Notes: generated by a model from the sequence alone, not told the origin. A stretch of DNA of 64,000 nucleotides from Amoebidium appalachense (GCA_963693365.1 CAVNZM010000009.1:4960001-5024000); one strand, 5' to 3'; shown: positions 8,837-19,006, numbered from the stretch's first letter. Made by a program: numbers and translations.

Positions 8837-9730
8837 CTACCCCAGCACGTGCTTCTCCAGGAAGCGCACGGGGTACACCTTGACCGGGCGCAGGTCCCCC
8901 TGCACCATCTTCAACGTCTCCTCGGGCTCGCAGCCCTCCTGCTCGCGCCACGTGCGTGCGAGCATCCGGCCGACCGTGCTGCTGGACCTGTCGGTGATGC
9001 CTCGGTCGACGAGGAACTTGGCCACGGTCACGTACCCGCCGATCGCAGACTCCTCCATGGCCGTGCTAGTTCGGGTAGGGACAAGGATGTTGGCAAGGGT
9101 GTCGTTGAGCAGCATGCGCATGCGTGGGTCCCTATCGAGGCCAAAGTCTTCCAGCAGGCCACGGTACATGGTGATATTTTCCATCTCCAGGCGCCTGACC
9201 TCCGCCTCCTCCCGGCGCAGACGCAGCCGACGCTCCTCCTCCAGCTCCTCGCGGCGCCGCTTGCGGTCGGGGGTCTCGTCGGTGCCGTTGCGGAAGAACT
9301 CACGCTCCTCGGGGGTGCTGGCGTCGTAGCGCGCCTCAATCTCGGGGATGAGGGAGACGTCGCCGGAAAGCAGCCGGGCTATGTAGGTGGCACACGTCCT
9401 GCGGAACTCGTGGGCGCGCTTGCCGGGAAGCAGGAAGATGATCTCGAGGAGGACACGGAAGGGGGCGATTGGGGTGGGCTTTCCAACCCCATTGATCTGG
9501 GCGTCCTCAGCCTCGCTGAGGATGTCAACAACACTATGGTCCTTTGATTTCTTGATCTGTGACCATGCCTCGTACATCGCCGCCTTTCCAATCACCATTG
9601 AAATCACATCTAGGACACTTGCCATGTTCTTGTCTCTGTCAATGCGCATAGTGCAACCTTTGAACTGCGGGAACTCCCTCCAAAGGTCCTGAAGCCACAT
9701 GTCGCCTTTTTTGTTCTGCTCGCCAGCCAT
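8837..9730 (-). CDS. BRO-like protein with N-terminal DNA-binding-type domain
   Basis: 297 aa. Residues 1-120 share order and motifs with the N-terminus of the 24251-25861 protein: LWREFPQFK, MASVLDV, LLPGKRAH-FRR and a (G)D-x-L segment that also recurs in the 20023-21579 protein. A charged Arg/Glu coiled coil (about 135-185) follows, then a C-terminal domain with VAKFLVDRG and VGRMLARTW, resembling a winged helix. BRO/KilA-type proteins in large DNA viruses bind DNA and are often multigene families, as here. A TATA box (GGTATAAAA on this strand, 9768-9776) is 38 bp upstream of the start. Confidence 0.65.
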   Translation of the reverse strand: MAGEQNKKGDMWLQDLWREFPQFKGCTMRIDRDKNMASVLDVISMVIGKAAMYEAWSQIKKSKDHSVVDILSEAEDAQINGVGKPTPIAPFRVLLEIIFLLPGKRAHEFRRTCATYIARLLSGDVSLIPEIEARYDASTPEEREFFRNGTDETPDRKRRREELEEERRLRLRREEAEVRRLEMENITMYRGLLEDFGLDRDPRMRMLLNDTLANILVPTRTSTAMEESAIGGYVTVAKFLVDRGITDRSSSTVGRMLARTWREQEGCEPEETLKMVQGDLRPVKVYPVRFLEKHVLG

Positions 9731-9767
9731 GCTGTGTCCGACTGGCCTCCTCTGCCGGGCGCTGCTC

Positions 9768-9776
9768 TTTTATACC
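9768..9776 (-). promoter_or_regulatory. TATA box of the 8837-9730 gene
   Basis: GGTATAAAA on the minus strand, 38 bp before the ATG, within the longer shared string GAAGGTATAAAAG seen upstream of the 20023 and D5 genes. Confidence 0.65.
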
Positions 9777-9922
9777 TTCAGACCAGGAGAACGGGAGCCC
9801 CGACGCTCGGCACGGTTGGTGTCGGCCTCCCAGGCTGCCAGCCGCTTGTCATACAGTAAACTGCATCAACACGGAAAGTGCGCCGGACGTGCACATGTAG
9901 CAATCTTTTTGGGGTCCCGGGT

Positions 9923-12064
9923 ATGGCGAATATTCTGGAGGATCTGGACTTGGTGGAAAACATGGAGGACGAGGACACGGACAGCATGGAGGACGAGGGC
10001 ACGGACAGCATGGAGGACGAGGACGCGGATCCCTTCTCAGATGCGTATTTTGAATTCCTGGAAGCTGCAGGGGTTGTTGAGACTGGCACGACGGTCGACG
10101 ACTGGTTCTGCGCCGACCCGGCAGACATAAGTGCGCTCCGGACAGGTAGAAACTGGTGGCCGAACAAGCGCGCGGTTCAGGAGGCCGTGGACAACGGCAC
10201 GGTGCAGCGGGCGATTGAGCGCCTGCAACAGCAGGGCCTGGAAATGCCCGAAGGACGGGGGATGGAAGACCTAATAATTGAAACGCTGGTGTTCATGCGC
10301 GTGGCCCGCCAGGCACTCTCCGAGTCTGGGATGGTGCGAAAGGTGTCAACCTTGTGGGGCGGGGAGCCTGAGAACCGCGACCCCTACATACGCGAAAATC
10401 TGGAAGATCTGGTGAGCCCCGCCGTGCGCGAAGAGGTAAAGGCGGCCAAGCGCAATGGGGACGAGAATGCCATTCAAAATATTATGGATGATCCGGAAAT
10501 CCGCGCCCAGATCACAGACGCGCTGTGGTGCAGGGCTGCTCGCAGGGCCAATCGTCTCAAGCGCCTGGAAACAGCTCTGTACATGTCCGAGGGGCTCACC
10601 AAGAGAGAGTACATATTCAGGTACGCAGATGAGTTGTTTCCCTCGTACGCCGCGGCACGGATACGTAATATACCAATGGGTGATAACGAAGCATGGGAAA
10701 GGGCCGTCGAAACTGAAATGCTAGACGAAGCTGTGGTGGAGGAAGTCCGGAAGAAACTTATGAAACGCGCCACCAGTATTGGCGGCAAATATGTCGGAAT
10801 CTTCCAGTTGGCTCTCAACGAGATGATAGCAAGCCACGGTGGCGTCGTTCCAAACATGCAACAACGTCCCCACAATGGCGATGTCGAAATGGCTGTAGAA
10901 CCCGAAGCCCCGGATTCGGATTCGATGCCCCAGGCTCCATCTGGTAGCACTGCACCGGTGTCCGGGTCTGCCATGGATCTTTCGCACGCGGAGGGCGATG
11001 AAGATGATGCGAACATTTTCGAATGGACCGCACAAGGCCTTGTCAAACTATTCGCTACGTTGACCGCTGACTCTCCGCACCAGGCGAATCGGCTTTGTTA
11101 TGAGCACAAGTGGGAGCTTGTTGACAAGTTTGAGTTGTTCGCGCGCGGTGCGCTCGAGATCGCCAGACGACGTCAAATGAAAGAAGATTTGGGCAAAATG
11201 CTGAAGGCAGATTTGGACGCAGAAGAGGCAGACGCTAAAGACGAAGAGGACGAGGAGGACCGCGCGTTTGTGGTCCCTGATGACGACCCGGAGGTGCAGC
11301 CACCAGACAACAATGCACCCGACACCCTTTCCGACGAGCTCCGCGACCTGAGGGCTGCGGTACAGATTGCACAACCCGAGACCAGGATCGAAGCCGTGAG
11401 GCAGGTTCTTGACTGGCTGGCGAGACAGCCGAACGGGGTGTACCACCCACCGCCGCCACGGATGCTGTTCCACAGGTTGCCGTCTCCATTGGACCTGTCA
11501 GACTGGCTCACCCGGACGATTTCTCCCATGGATGAAGAGGACATGAGGATCCCAGAAGGGGTTTACAACGCGCTGCAGAAGTGGATCAGGTACACGAAAA
11601 TTAGACGCCTAGAAGCCCTGCGCGCAAATTTCAGACCGGCCCCGTCGACCGCGGAGTTAGAGGCATACGTAGAGAGAATGTACAGGGCGATCAACGGCTT
11701 GCTCCCGGATCGCTTCCACAACCACACTAATGATTGGACGGGACGGTTTGATGCCTACCCCAGCGAAACAGCAGCCATCATGCTCCTTTCTGGGGCAGAA
11801 CCCCGGGGGGATCCATTGGCGGCGGCAGACGGCGACCCCATATTTGCGAGGATGCTCATCATCGCCGCAGGGGTCCAGGGATTGCACGATGCAGGGGTTT
11901 TTCAGTTTACAGGTGTGGAGTCGCCGGTTAGACCGGTGGTTGAAGACTTGCCATTAGGACCGGCTGGCAATACCCGGTGGACGCGGTCTGGAACAACGCA
12001 TGCCCTGAGGACCACCAAAAGGCAAAGGAGACAGCTCAGGCATTACAGGCCACCCGGGCAGTAA
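9923..12064 (+). CDS. Large acidic protein of unknown family
   Basis: 713 aa from ATG 9923 (MANILEDLD). The N-terminus holds three copies of a nine-residue acidic repeat, SMEDE-TD type, encoded by 27-bp tandem repeats around 9961-10027. Two further acidic patches occur, one at ~345-375 and one at ~435-460 rich in Glu/Asp. No catalytic motif or membrane segment is seen. It lies directly upstream of the putative cysteine protease at 12116, 51 bp apart on the same strand. Could be a virion core or transcription-related protein; there is no evidence to choose. Confidence 0.6.
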   Translation: MANILEDLDLVENMEDEDTDSMEDEGTDSMEDEDADPFSDAYFEFLEAAGVVETGTTVDDWFCADPADISALRTGRNWWPNKRAVQEAVDNGTVQRAIERLQQQGLEMPEGRGMEDLIIETLVFMRVARQALSESGMVRKVSTLWGGEPENRDPYIRENLEDLVSPAVREEVKAAKRNGDENAIQNIMDDPEIRAQITDALWCRAARRANRLKRLETALYMSEGLTKREYIFRYADELFPSYAAARIRNIPMGDNEAWERAVETEMLDEAVVEEVRKKLMKRATSIGGKYVGIFQLALNEMIASHGGVVPNMQQRPHNGDVEMAVEPEAPDSDSMPQAPSGSTAPVSGSAMDLSHAEGDEDDANIFEWTAQGLVKLFATLTADSPHQANRLCYEHKWELVDKFELFARGALEIARRRQMKEDLGKMLKADLDAEEADAKDEEDEEDRAFVVPDDDPEVQPPDNNAPDTLSDELRDLRAAVQIAQPETRIEAVRQVLDWLARQPNGVYHPPPPRMLFHRLPSPLDLSDWLTRTISPMDEEDMRIPEGVYNALQKWIRYTKIRRLEALRANFRPAPSTAELEAYVERMYRAINGLLPDRFHNHTNDWTGRFDAYPSETAAIMLLSGAEPRGDPLAAADGDPIFARMLIIAAGVQGLHDAGVFQFTGVESPVRPVVEDLPLGPAGNTRWTRSGTTHALRTTKRQRRQLRHYRPPGQ

Positions 12065-12115
12065 ACAAGCGAACACAGTCGAAGCCACCAAAGTTTTGGG
12101 GTGTTGAATCTATAG

Positions 12116-13624
12116 ATGGCACACGGGCGAGGGAATGATGTAGTGGAAAGATTTCCCGTGAAGCCGCGCTGCTTTTTCAGGTTCGTAAAGAAAAATGCAG
12201 AACATTTTGTGGAAGAAACGCCGGTCTTCCCCAGCACTCAGACGTACGCATGGACACCGGAAAACGGTTGCCTCTCCCTCTCCCTGGAAAGCACAGAACC
12301 CGACACGATCCCGGTGTATCTTGCCTGTGTTAAACGTCTCCGGTTCGATGCGCAACAGGATGGCTACTCCGTGAATATCGAATTCGAGTACCAAGATAGT
12401 CCTGGGATACACACCTTCGACACAACTTACGATTCGGTTCGAAACTTCATGTTGGACAAGAGGGGCAATGCTTTCAAGGAGATCATGGTGAAGCACGCCC
12501 CATACCAGATCGAGGAGTACAAAAAGAGTACCATCCCTGGGAACCCAACACCCCCATATTTGCAGGAGGATTCGGTAGCAGACTTCTTGTTTGACAAACT
12601 GTACCGCGGGGCCCAACAAATTTCGGGGTCCATAAAAGATTTGATAGGGGTGGGGTCTGTGTGGACTTCGCCTGCAGTAGAGGGGAGAACCAATACTATA
12701 GTAATGCTACAGACATATCTTCCGAAGTCCACAATTTTCGCCCCCGGAGAATTGCTCCGTACACAACCCAACAACGAGTCAATGACTGTCCAGCAATCGT
12801 TTAGGAATCAACTCAGGAACGATGGCTTCATGACCACCATATCGATGCCTAAATGGAAGTTCTTTTTTAGGAACGAACTCGCGACAATCTTGTTCCAATG
12901 GCTGACTGACCCCCAACGGGTGCCCTACTTTATTATATACACCGGTGAAGTGCACCATGCTTCTGTCATCATACTCGTTTCAGGTGACAAGTCGAGTATA
13001 GTTCTGGAGTTCTTCAATGTCCATGCCCCGAGTAGCACGTTGACAAAAGCCCTTGTCTCATTCATGAGAAGCGCTGATCCCACAGGCAAGCTGAAAGACA
13101 TACTTCGATCCTTCAAACCCGAAAGGGTTTGCACTGATTTGCAAAATCTTCATGGAAAAAGGACATTGTACGACGAATTGTTTGACAGAGACGAGGTGGT
13201 CGATGGGGCCTGTGCGTCTTGGTTGAGTATTTATATACTGCTGCGGACTTCACAAGCCGACTGGTCGTCCATACCGGGTGCGGATGGGCACACCATAGGC
13301 GAGCGGATCTGCAACTTCATCAAGACGAAAATCGCAAGGGATGGGGGATTCCAAGCGGTCTATAAGGTCGGGGGAACGATCGCGATGTACGGAAAGCGCC
13401 TCATCGAACTCTACGGGGCTAAGATGTATCAAACTGCGGATTGGTGGGCGCAAGACGGCGTCAATCAACAGGAGCGTTACCGAGAGGTCGTGGACATGGT
13501 GCTTTCCAAGAAAGTTCTCGTATTGACCGATGCCGAGCTTAAGGATGCAGGACTGCCAACACGCAAGGACGGCGAGCAACTTGTGAACGAGGTCCGAGAA
13601 CAAGCGGCGCGCCTCCTCCCCTGA
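12116..13624 (+). CDS. Putative C48/adenain-like cysteine protease, paralogue A
   Basis: 502 aa, homologous along its length to 21935-23446. Both have an N-terminal module beginning with a K-P-x-C-F-F-[RK]-F-V-K motif. The catalytic candidates are His281 in HHASVIIL, followed ~17-20 residues later by Glu/Asn in LEFFN, and Cys366 in ACASWLSIYILL. The His, acidic/Asn, Cys order and the hydrophobic strand after His fit Ulp1/adenovirus-type proteases (clan CE), where large DNA viruses use such enzymes to process virion proteins. The usual Gln six residues before Cys is Glu here, so activity is uncertain. Confidence 0.5.
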   Translation: MAHGRGNDVVERFPVKPRCFFRFVKKNAEHFVEETPVFPSTQTYAWTPENGCLSLSLESTEPDTIPVYLACVKRLRFDAQQDGYSVNIEFEYQDSPGIHTFDTTYDSVRNFMLDKRGNAFKEIMVKHAPYQIEEYKKSTIPGNPTPPYLQEDSVADFLFDKLYRGAQQISGSIKDLIGVGSVWTSPAVEGRTNTIVMLQTYLPKSTIFAPGELLRTQPNNESMTVQQSFRNQLRNDGFMTTISMPKWKFFFRNELATILFQWLTDPQRVPYFIIYTGEVHHASVIILVSGDKSSIVLEFFNVHAPSSTLTKALVSFMRSADPTGKLKDILRSFKPERVCTDLQNLHGKRTLYDELFDRDEVVDGACASWLSIYILLRTSQADWSSIPGADGHTIGERICNFIKTKIARDGGFQAVYKVGGTIAMYGKRLIELYGAKMYQTADWWAQDGVNQQERYREVVDMVLSKKVLVLTDAELKDAGLPTRKDGEQLVNEVREQAARLLP

Positions 13625-13666
13625 GGGCATCAAAAGGTCAAGAATTGAGGTGGATTGATCCCTGCC

Positions 13667-14032
13667 TCAGCGGAGGACCTCCCTTCTCAGCGCAGCGGCC
13701 AGCCGCGCGAGCCAGGCGGTGCGGTCGTCGCCCAGGCGTGTGGCAAAGTCGGCATAGGACATCTGTGCCGAGAACCATTGACCCTTCTCCTCGTTCCAGT
13801 AGCGCAGGCCGTTGACATTGGAAACTTCCATGCGCGGGCACCGGCCGCATTCGCCAAAACGGGCTGTGTCGGCCTCCCAGCCCGCGGCCAGGCGCTTGTC
13901 GTAAAGCAGGGCGGCACAGGCGGGTGCGTCGCAGGGCGGGTCACGACCGAACACCGTGCGCACCGCATCTCGCAGCGCAAGCGCAAGCAGGGTGGTCACG
14001 CAGAGGGCCATGAGCAGGAGTACCAGCTGCAT
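13667..14032 (-). CDS. Small signal-anchored protein
   Basis: 121 aa with an N-terminal hydrophobic segment MQLVLLLMALCVTTLLALAL, then a domain with four Cys (at CDAPACAA and CGRCP) that may form disulfides or bind metal. No family recognised. It diverges from the 14081 gene with only 48 bp between starts. Confidence 0.55.
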   Translation of the reverse strand: MQLVLLLMALCVTTLLALALRDAVRTVFGRDPPCDAPACAALLYDKRLAAGWEADTARFGECGRCPRMEVSNVNGLRYWNEEKGQWFSAQMSYADFATRLGDDRTAWLARLAAALRREVLR

Positions 14033-14080
14033 TGTTACGTCACGGGCGCATTTTGTGCCGGCTTAATCTTCCTGTAGTGC

Positions 14081-14668
14081 ATGCACATCACGCACGGCGA
14101 CCGCTTCGTCAGCCGCAACCTCGCGCTGCTCAGCTGCCCGGTGGAGTGGCCCGAGGACCTGGCCAACACGAGGCACACGGGCATGGGCCTGCGGTGGCGG
14201 CGTGACGGCGACAAGGTCACCGCCATGCTCGGTGAGACACGCATGTACTGGAGGGCGCTGCCCGAGGCCAACGTCGTCACGTTCACCGATGACCCGGCTC
14301 AGGCGAGCTCTTTTGGGTTCAGCGACTGCCCGCTCCCGCAGCCCAACCACGTTCCCGACACGGGTCTGGCGGGCGTGCGGGTGCGTCTGCACGACAAAGA
14401 CCTGCCGGCTCTCCCCCCACCTAGCGCACCGCCCCAGGGCCGCGTGGAGCTCGGCGTGGCCTTCTCCATCGGCGTGCTCGGCGTGGGGCCCCTTCCCATG
14501 CCCTCGTGGTTTGTGTCCTCGGTCGCAGACACGAGCCCCACCATGCAGTATGGGTTCCGCGGCGTCAACCTTGCGCTGTGCCTGCTGCACGTGTGGCGCC
14601 TGCGCGTGTGCGTGGACCTGTTCCCGTTCCCGGGCCTGACGCTTTTTCTGGCGCTGCTCGAGCTCTGA
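14081..14668 (+). CDS. Unrecognised ~195-aa protein
   Basis: Starts MHITHGDR at 14081. Composition is globular with a Pro-rich linker near residues 105-118 (LPPPSAPPQ) and a hydrophobic C-terminal stretch ending LTLFLALLEL that might be a tail anchor. GC-rich in third codon positions like its neighbours. No motif identifies it. Confidence 0.55.
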   Translation: MHITHGDRFVSRNLALLSCPVEWPEDLANTRHTGMGLRWRRDGDKVTAMLGETRMYWRALPEANVVTFTDDPAQASSFGFSDCPLPQPNHVPDTGLAGVRVRLHDKDLPALPPPSAPPQGRVELGVAFSIGVLGVGPLPMPSWFVSSVADTSPTMQYGFRGVNLALCLLHVWRLRVCVDLFPFPGLTLFLALLEL

Positions 14669-14688
14669 TATTTTGTAGCCATCTATCA

Positions 14689-15081
14689 ATGCGTGCGCTG
14701 CTCCTGTGTCCCCCCCTGCTTGCACTGGTCCTTGCGGCCCCCGAGTGCCTGGTGTTTGCGAGCTCGGCCACTCTCGCGGCAACCACCGCGCACGTGCCCA
14801 GCCCCACTGCCGAAACAAAGACATGGTGGGCGACCCTGACGCACGTGGAGACCGTTGCAGCCACCACCACAGCCGCCGCCTCGATTCAAACCATCGAAAC
14901 CACCTCGGCCTCCGAAACGTCCTCCGACACGGACACCGACGTATTTGAGATCCCCACCTCCATCACTGAAGGCGACCCAACCGACGAACCCATGCCCACG
15001 ATGCCCGTGGACCCGCCCGCACCGCCCGCCGGGGTAAACTCGTCCGACTGGGAGTGCCGGTGCACGCTCATCAGACGTTAA
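14689..15081 (+). CDS. Secreted or membrane Ser/Thr-rich (mucin-like) protein
   Basis: 130 aa from ATG 14689, 20 bp after the previous stop. The N-terminal ~25 residues are a signal peptide (LLLCPPLLALVLAAPE). The body is dominated by Thr, Ser, Ala and Pro, likely O-glycosylated, and it ends with a Cys pair (WECRCTL). Stalk-like glycoproteins of this composition occur on viral and protist surfaces; the family is not recognised. Confidence 0.55.
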   Translation: MRALLLCPPLLALVLAAPECLVFASSATLAATTAHVPSPTAETKTWWATLTHVETVAATTTAAASIQTIETTSASETSSDTDTDVFEIPTSITEGDPTDEPMPTMPVDPPAPPAGVNSSDWECRCTLIRR

Positions 15082-15160
15082 TCATTTCTCGGAAAACCAG
15101 AGTTGGCCTGTCGATTCTTTGTTTTGTGCAGCCACACCAGTTTTAATTTGCGCAAGAGGA

Positions 15161-15631
15161 ATGGACGTCTCAAATGCGATTGGCTTAATCATTCTAATGC
15201 TTACTCTTGGTGTGTTGATATGGGCATACTCCAAGTACGAACCCAAACCCGACCCTGGCAAAAACGACAGTACCCCTGCAGTCAAACGGACACAGTGGTA
15301 TGCCTTCGACCAAAAGGGGGACCACAGCACGGACAACACGTTTAACGACTGGCAAGACCCGGTGAACTATGGATACACGTCGGCCAGCCAGTGCATTAAC
15401 CGATGCCAATCTATGAGCGGATGCCAACAGGTGGGCTTTTCCCCATGGCAGGATATGGACGGGAAGCAGCCAAAAGGCTATTGCTACATGAGGAAAGCCG
15501 TCAAAGAATGGCCGTTGGATGAGTGGTCAAACAAGTCCGGTGTGGCTGCCTCGGACTCGCAGGTCACGTATGTGATGGCCGCAGAAGTGCCGGAGAGCAT
15601 GAAGCAATATGGCAAGCTGGTTGAGTTCTAG
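15161..15631 (+). CDS. N-terminally anchored protein with a PAN-like Cys pattern
   Basis: 156 aa from ATG 15161. Residues ~6-24 are a transmembrane helix (LIILMLTLGVLIWAY). The ectodomain has ASQCINRCQ, then a GCQQVGFSP motif and CYMRKA, the Cys spacing and order of PAN/Apple-like adhesion modules (C..C..C..vgF..C), but with fewer cysteines. A surface adhesin role is a possible reading only. Confidence 0.5.
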   Translation: MDVSNAIGLIILMLTLGVLIWAYSKYEPKPDPGKNDSTPAVKRTQWYAFDQKGDHSTDNTFNDWQDPVNYGYTSASQCINRCQSMSGCQQVGFSPWQDMDGKQPKGYCYMRKAVKEWPLDEWSNKSGVAASDSQVTYVMAAEVPESMKQYGKLVEF

Positions 15632-15678
15632 CATAAATCAGACGAACTTGGTCTTCTTTTTTATTGTGCCCCAATGTA

Positions 15679-17038
15679 ATGTCGCATGCGCGCTCCCGCA
15701 TCCTTGACGACATGGCGTCCCACATCGATTTCTCGGCGGCAGTGGCGCGCCGGGCAGCGTTCCCGCACGGGCCGGCCCTGCCCTCGGCCCCCCGCAGCGT
15801 GTCGGTGCCGAGCGAGGCGCCCCCGCGTGTCGAGCCCCCGCAGCCGCCGCAGGGCCAGTGGCGCTACCACTTCGTGACGGGCGGGTCCGAGTGCCGTCCG
15901 CTGCAGGTGGAGTTTCCCGCCACCCGGTCCGTGCACGGCATCCGTGTCGAGGGCTTCAAGGCGCACAGCGTGTACGACGTGTGCGAGGGCGCCAACAGGC
16001 TGACGCTGTCGCTGTCGTACCTGGACTCGCCCGACGGCCGGCCCCCGGGCATGTGGGTGAAGGCGTCCACCGACGTGTACCTGCCTGTGGGCAACTACAC
16101 CCTGGACACCCTGTGCGCCGAGCTCGAGATGCGGCTGGACGCCGCCATCGCCGGATGCTTCAACCCCAGCTACAGCCCCGAGGAGGTGGCGGACATTTTG
16201 GAGATGTACCCGGACACGCTGCCCTACTACGCCAGCGTCACACACACGGAGCGGTTGCGCCGGGACGCCGAGCGCAACGGCGAGGCGTGGACCAGGCACC
16301 AGGACTTTGTGTGCAAGACGCGGTGGGCGCCCCGCCAGCAGGGCCCGCGCGACGAGATCGCCTTCGAGGCGCTGATGCTCGCGCAGCTGTACTACAGGGA
16401 GAACGCATGGGCGTGGCGCGAGCTGGCCAACGAGCGTGACGCCCACGGGCGCATCCAGTGGCCGTTCCACAACACGCTGTACAACCTCATGACGCCCTCG
16501 AAGCTCGCGCTGCCCGGGCGACTGGTCATCAGCATCCACCACCGCAAGAACATGGACCCGGACACCATGAAGCACTGGCTGCCGTATGCGTCGGTGCCGA
16601 CGTTCTCGCTTGACGTGTGCCGGGGGCTCGGGAACGTGCTGGGAATGGCGGCCGGCGCGCACGTCAGCCACAGCCTGACGGCAGGCCTGCCGCCGCTGGC
16701 ACGCTATTTTGACGGAAGGGACCATGCGCCTGTGGAGGAGGGCGACCAGCAGCTGCCGTGCCAGGGCGACAACATCCAGTGCGTGTTTGGGACGGACGTG
16801 CCCCTTGGCCCACGGGGGGCGCTCATGGTGCATGTGCTTCAGGGCGAGACGAACCTGCAGGGGCGCATCATGGCGCCGGGGGTGCAGGGGGCGGCGGGCG
16901 GGGGCGGTGGACGACATGCAGGCGAGCCCGCAGATCCTGGGGACGCTGGAGCACGTCGACACGCTGCGGCTGGTGGTGGTGGACGAGACGGGGACCCGGG
17001 TGACCGGGTGCTTCTCGGCGCTGGTCGCGGTCAAATAA
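15679..17038 (+). pseudogene. Penton/minor-capsid-like gene broken by one frameshift
   Basis: The frame from 15679 (or Met at 15712) is open to about 16890 and the true C-terminus, ending at 17038, lies in another frame; the switch falls in the G-rich run 16891-16908. Upstream the protein contains PVGNYTLDTLCAELE, the helix-strand motif typical of penton or minor capsid proteins of Polinton-like and some giant viruses, preceded by a domain with beta-strand character. Homology is suggested by this motif only. A one-base change in a homopolymer is equally explained by assembly error, so I call it broken, not necessarily dead. Confidence 0.45.
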
Positions 17039-17309
17039 AGGGGATGCCGTGTGACTCACATGGACGTTTTTTATTTGGAATGCCCTAGGATGCACAGGAC
17101 AGGGGTCAATGGTTTTTCTTTCGGTCGTGCCCAGACCCGCCTTGGGGGACCTCCACCATCTTCTCCTTGGAAACCAGAGAACTAGCTGCACTGAAGATCA
17201 TCAGTCTAGCTACACTGAAGATCATCAGTCTAGCTTGGTGGACACATCTCGCATCAAGTTTCAGGGAAAGATAGAGGTGTTCTGCGAGGCACCTGGGCTA
17301 TCATAGACC

Positions 17310-17560
17310 TTGCATGGAAATCAGAGAACACCATTGGATCCCCAGACCCGCCTTGGGGGTCGTCTATCATCTTCTCTTTGGAAATCAGAGAATACCATTG
17401 GATCCCCAGACCCGCCTTGGGGGTCGTCTATCATCTTCTCTTTGGAAATCAGAGAACACCATTGGATCCCCAGACCCGCCTTGGGGGTTCTCTATCATCT
17501 TCTCTTTGGAAATCAGAGAACACCATTGGATCCCCAGACCCGCCTTGGGGAACCTCCAAG
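17310..17560. repeat. 64-bp tandem repeat downstream of the KilA-N gene
   Basis: Copies start near 17330, 17394, 17458 and 17522 and contain CCCCAGACCCGCCTTGGGG. On the minus strand each copy can encode VPQGGSGDPMVFSDFQ, resembling an internal stretch of the neighbouring 17706-18983 protein (IPRGGSGHD). The flanks, 17100-17310 and 17560-17700, hold shorter related pieces (for example TCTTCTCCTTGGAAA) and no supported gene. Confidence 0.85.
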
Positions 17561-17705
17561 CCGCTAATGCACTGGCAGGGCAGATCACCGTCTTCTCCTT
17601 GGAAATCAGAGAGTACCATTGGATTTCTACAGGGCAGACCTGCAGGGCAGGTCCCACGAAAGCTCTGCAAGTCGGTGAATGATTCGTGTCTTTATTACCT
17701 TCACC

Positions 17706-18983
17706 TTAACCAAATACAGCCAGTGCCAAGTCCTTGGTATCGCCAGGATCCATAAAGGCTTCGGCCATGTCGGCAAGAACCGGGGCCAGGCACGCAAAGT
17801 CCACCCCAAACATCTCCCGTTCGATGTTTTCCTGGTACAGCTGCTGGTGCACAAACTTTTCTGCATCCCTCAGATTCTGAGTGGGGACAGGTAGAGCAAA
17901 CAGAAGACGTTTTTGCGCATCAGTATGCCAAGTCGCGGCCTCACGCATACGTCCACTCACGTTCTTCATGCTTAGACCAATTTTTAAGCAAGGGACTGCC
18001 CCATACTTGGAAACAAACACATAGACTCCCGGGACCTGCTGGGTACAGGTGCGCTGGGTGACGTTGCGAAGTCGTTTGGAGGCCTTGATGTATTCTGGTG
18101 GCAGATAGTCCTCCTCGGTGCGCATCTCACGTTGCAGCTGCAGGAGGCGGATCTCCATTTCGATCTTGTCCCGTTCAGCATGCAGCTTGTCCCGCTCGGC
18201 GTTAACCTTTTCTGTTTGCCTTTCCAAGATCCGACATTCTTGTTGCATGGTCATCACCTTTGCTTGGGCCTCCCGAAGGACGGGATCGTGAACCATCATG
18301 TACCTCTCATACCGTGCCAGCTCGGATTCTCGCATGACACGCGGCTTAACAGAACGGGTGTGATCTTCCACTTCATAATTCGCGCGCTTGGGCCTTGTGT
18401 GAAGGGGCCCAACAGATTCTGTGCCTGCCGCCGCATCTGTCTCCGTCAGGACACCGCCAACTGCCGAGTAATCTCCAGAATAGCACTTTCCCATGACGCT
18501 GCACCATTTGGCATGAAAGGTCTTATCGACATGCTCCATAAAAGCACCGGCCAAATCAATCAAAATCCATGTTCCCTTGTAGACCTCCTTGTCTGACTTC
18601 TGGTACTGGCAACGACTGGTGTCCAGAACCAGGAAATCAGTTTTTGGACCCCCTTGGTCATGCCCTGACCCGCCTCGAGGGATCTCAAGGCCGCTGATAG
18701 ACTTTTCAAGGCGGCTTTTGATGGCCTCAATCAGCCGTCTTGTGCTGCTCAACCGGTAGAAGTCGGCCCACCGGCTACCGACATGGTGTTCGAGTTTTGA
18801 AGCGTTGATCCAAAGGCGCCCTTTACGCACCTCACCATATGAGAGTATGTTCTTCTCTTCGTCTATTATTGGGATTATCTCCCCCTCCTTCAGAACTTTT
18901 CCATCACGCATAACCACTCTCTCCGAGGATTGCGATTGGGTCACTGATGTGTAGTCTGGTGGCTGGGGTATGAGGGTGGCCAT
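17706..18983 (-). CDS. KilA-N / T5orf172 (GIY-YIG-like) protein
   Basis: 425 aa. Residues ~45-160 look like a KilA-N DNA-binding domain (INASKLEHHVGSRW, GTWILIDLAGAF). A ~60-residue coiled coil with repeated AERDK follows. The C-terminal ~110 residues are a T5orf172/GIY-YIG-like domain: GVYVFVSKYG, LKIGLS, and ALPVPTQNLRDAEKFVHQQL. KilA-N plus T5orf172 is a common architecture in giant viruses and phages; a role in regulation or nuclease activity is suspected. About residue 100 a GGSGHD segment matches the downstream 64-bp repeat. The element AAATATTATC lies 14 nt before the start at 18983. Confidence 0.82.
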   Translation of the reverse strand: MATLIPQPPDYTSVTQSQSSERVVMRDGKVLKEGEIIPIIDEEKNILSYGEVRKGRLWINASKLEHHVGSRWADFYRLSSTRRLIEAIKSRLEKSISGLEIPRGGSGHDQGGPKTDFLVLDTSRCQYQKSDKEVYKGTWILIDLAGAFMEHVDKTFHAKWCSVMGKCYSGDYSAVGGVLTETDAAAGTESVGPLHTRPKRANYEVEDHTRSVKPRVMRESELARYERYMMVHDPVLREAQAKVMTMQQECRILERQTEKVNAERDKLHAERDKIEMEIRLLQLQREMRTEEDYLPPEYIKASKRLRNVTQRTCTQQVPGVYVFVSKYGAVPCLKIGLSMKNVSGRMREAATWHTDAQKRLLFALPVPTQNLRDAEKFVHQQLYQENIEREMFGVDFACLAPVLADMAEAFMDPGDTKDLALAVFG

Positions 18984-18996
18984 CTATAAGTGCGTA

Positions 18997-19006
18997 GATA
19001 ATATTT
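18997..19006 (-). promoter_or_regulatory. AAATATTATC promoter-like element
   Basis: GATAATATTT on the plus strand, 14 nt upstream of the 18983 start. The identical 10-mer occurs at 23978-23987 and 31537-31546, in each case within 1-20 nt of a minus-strand start. Confidence 0.5.
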
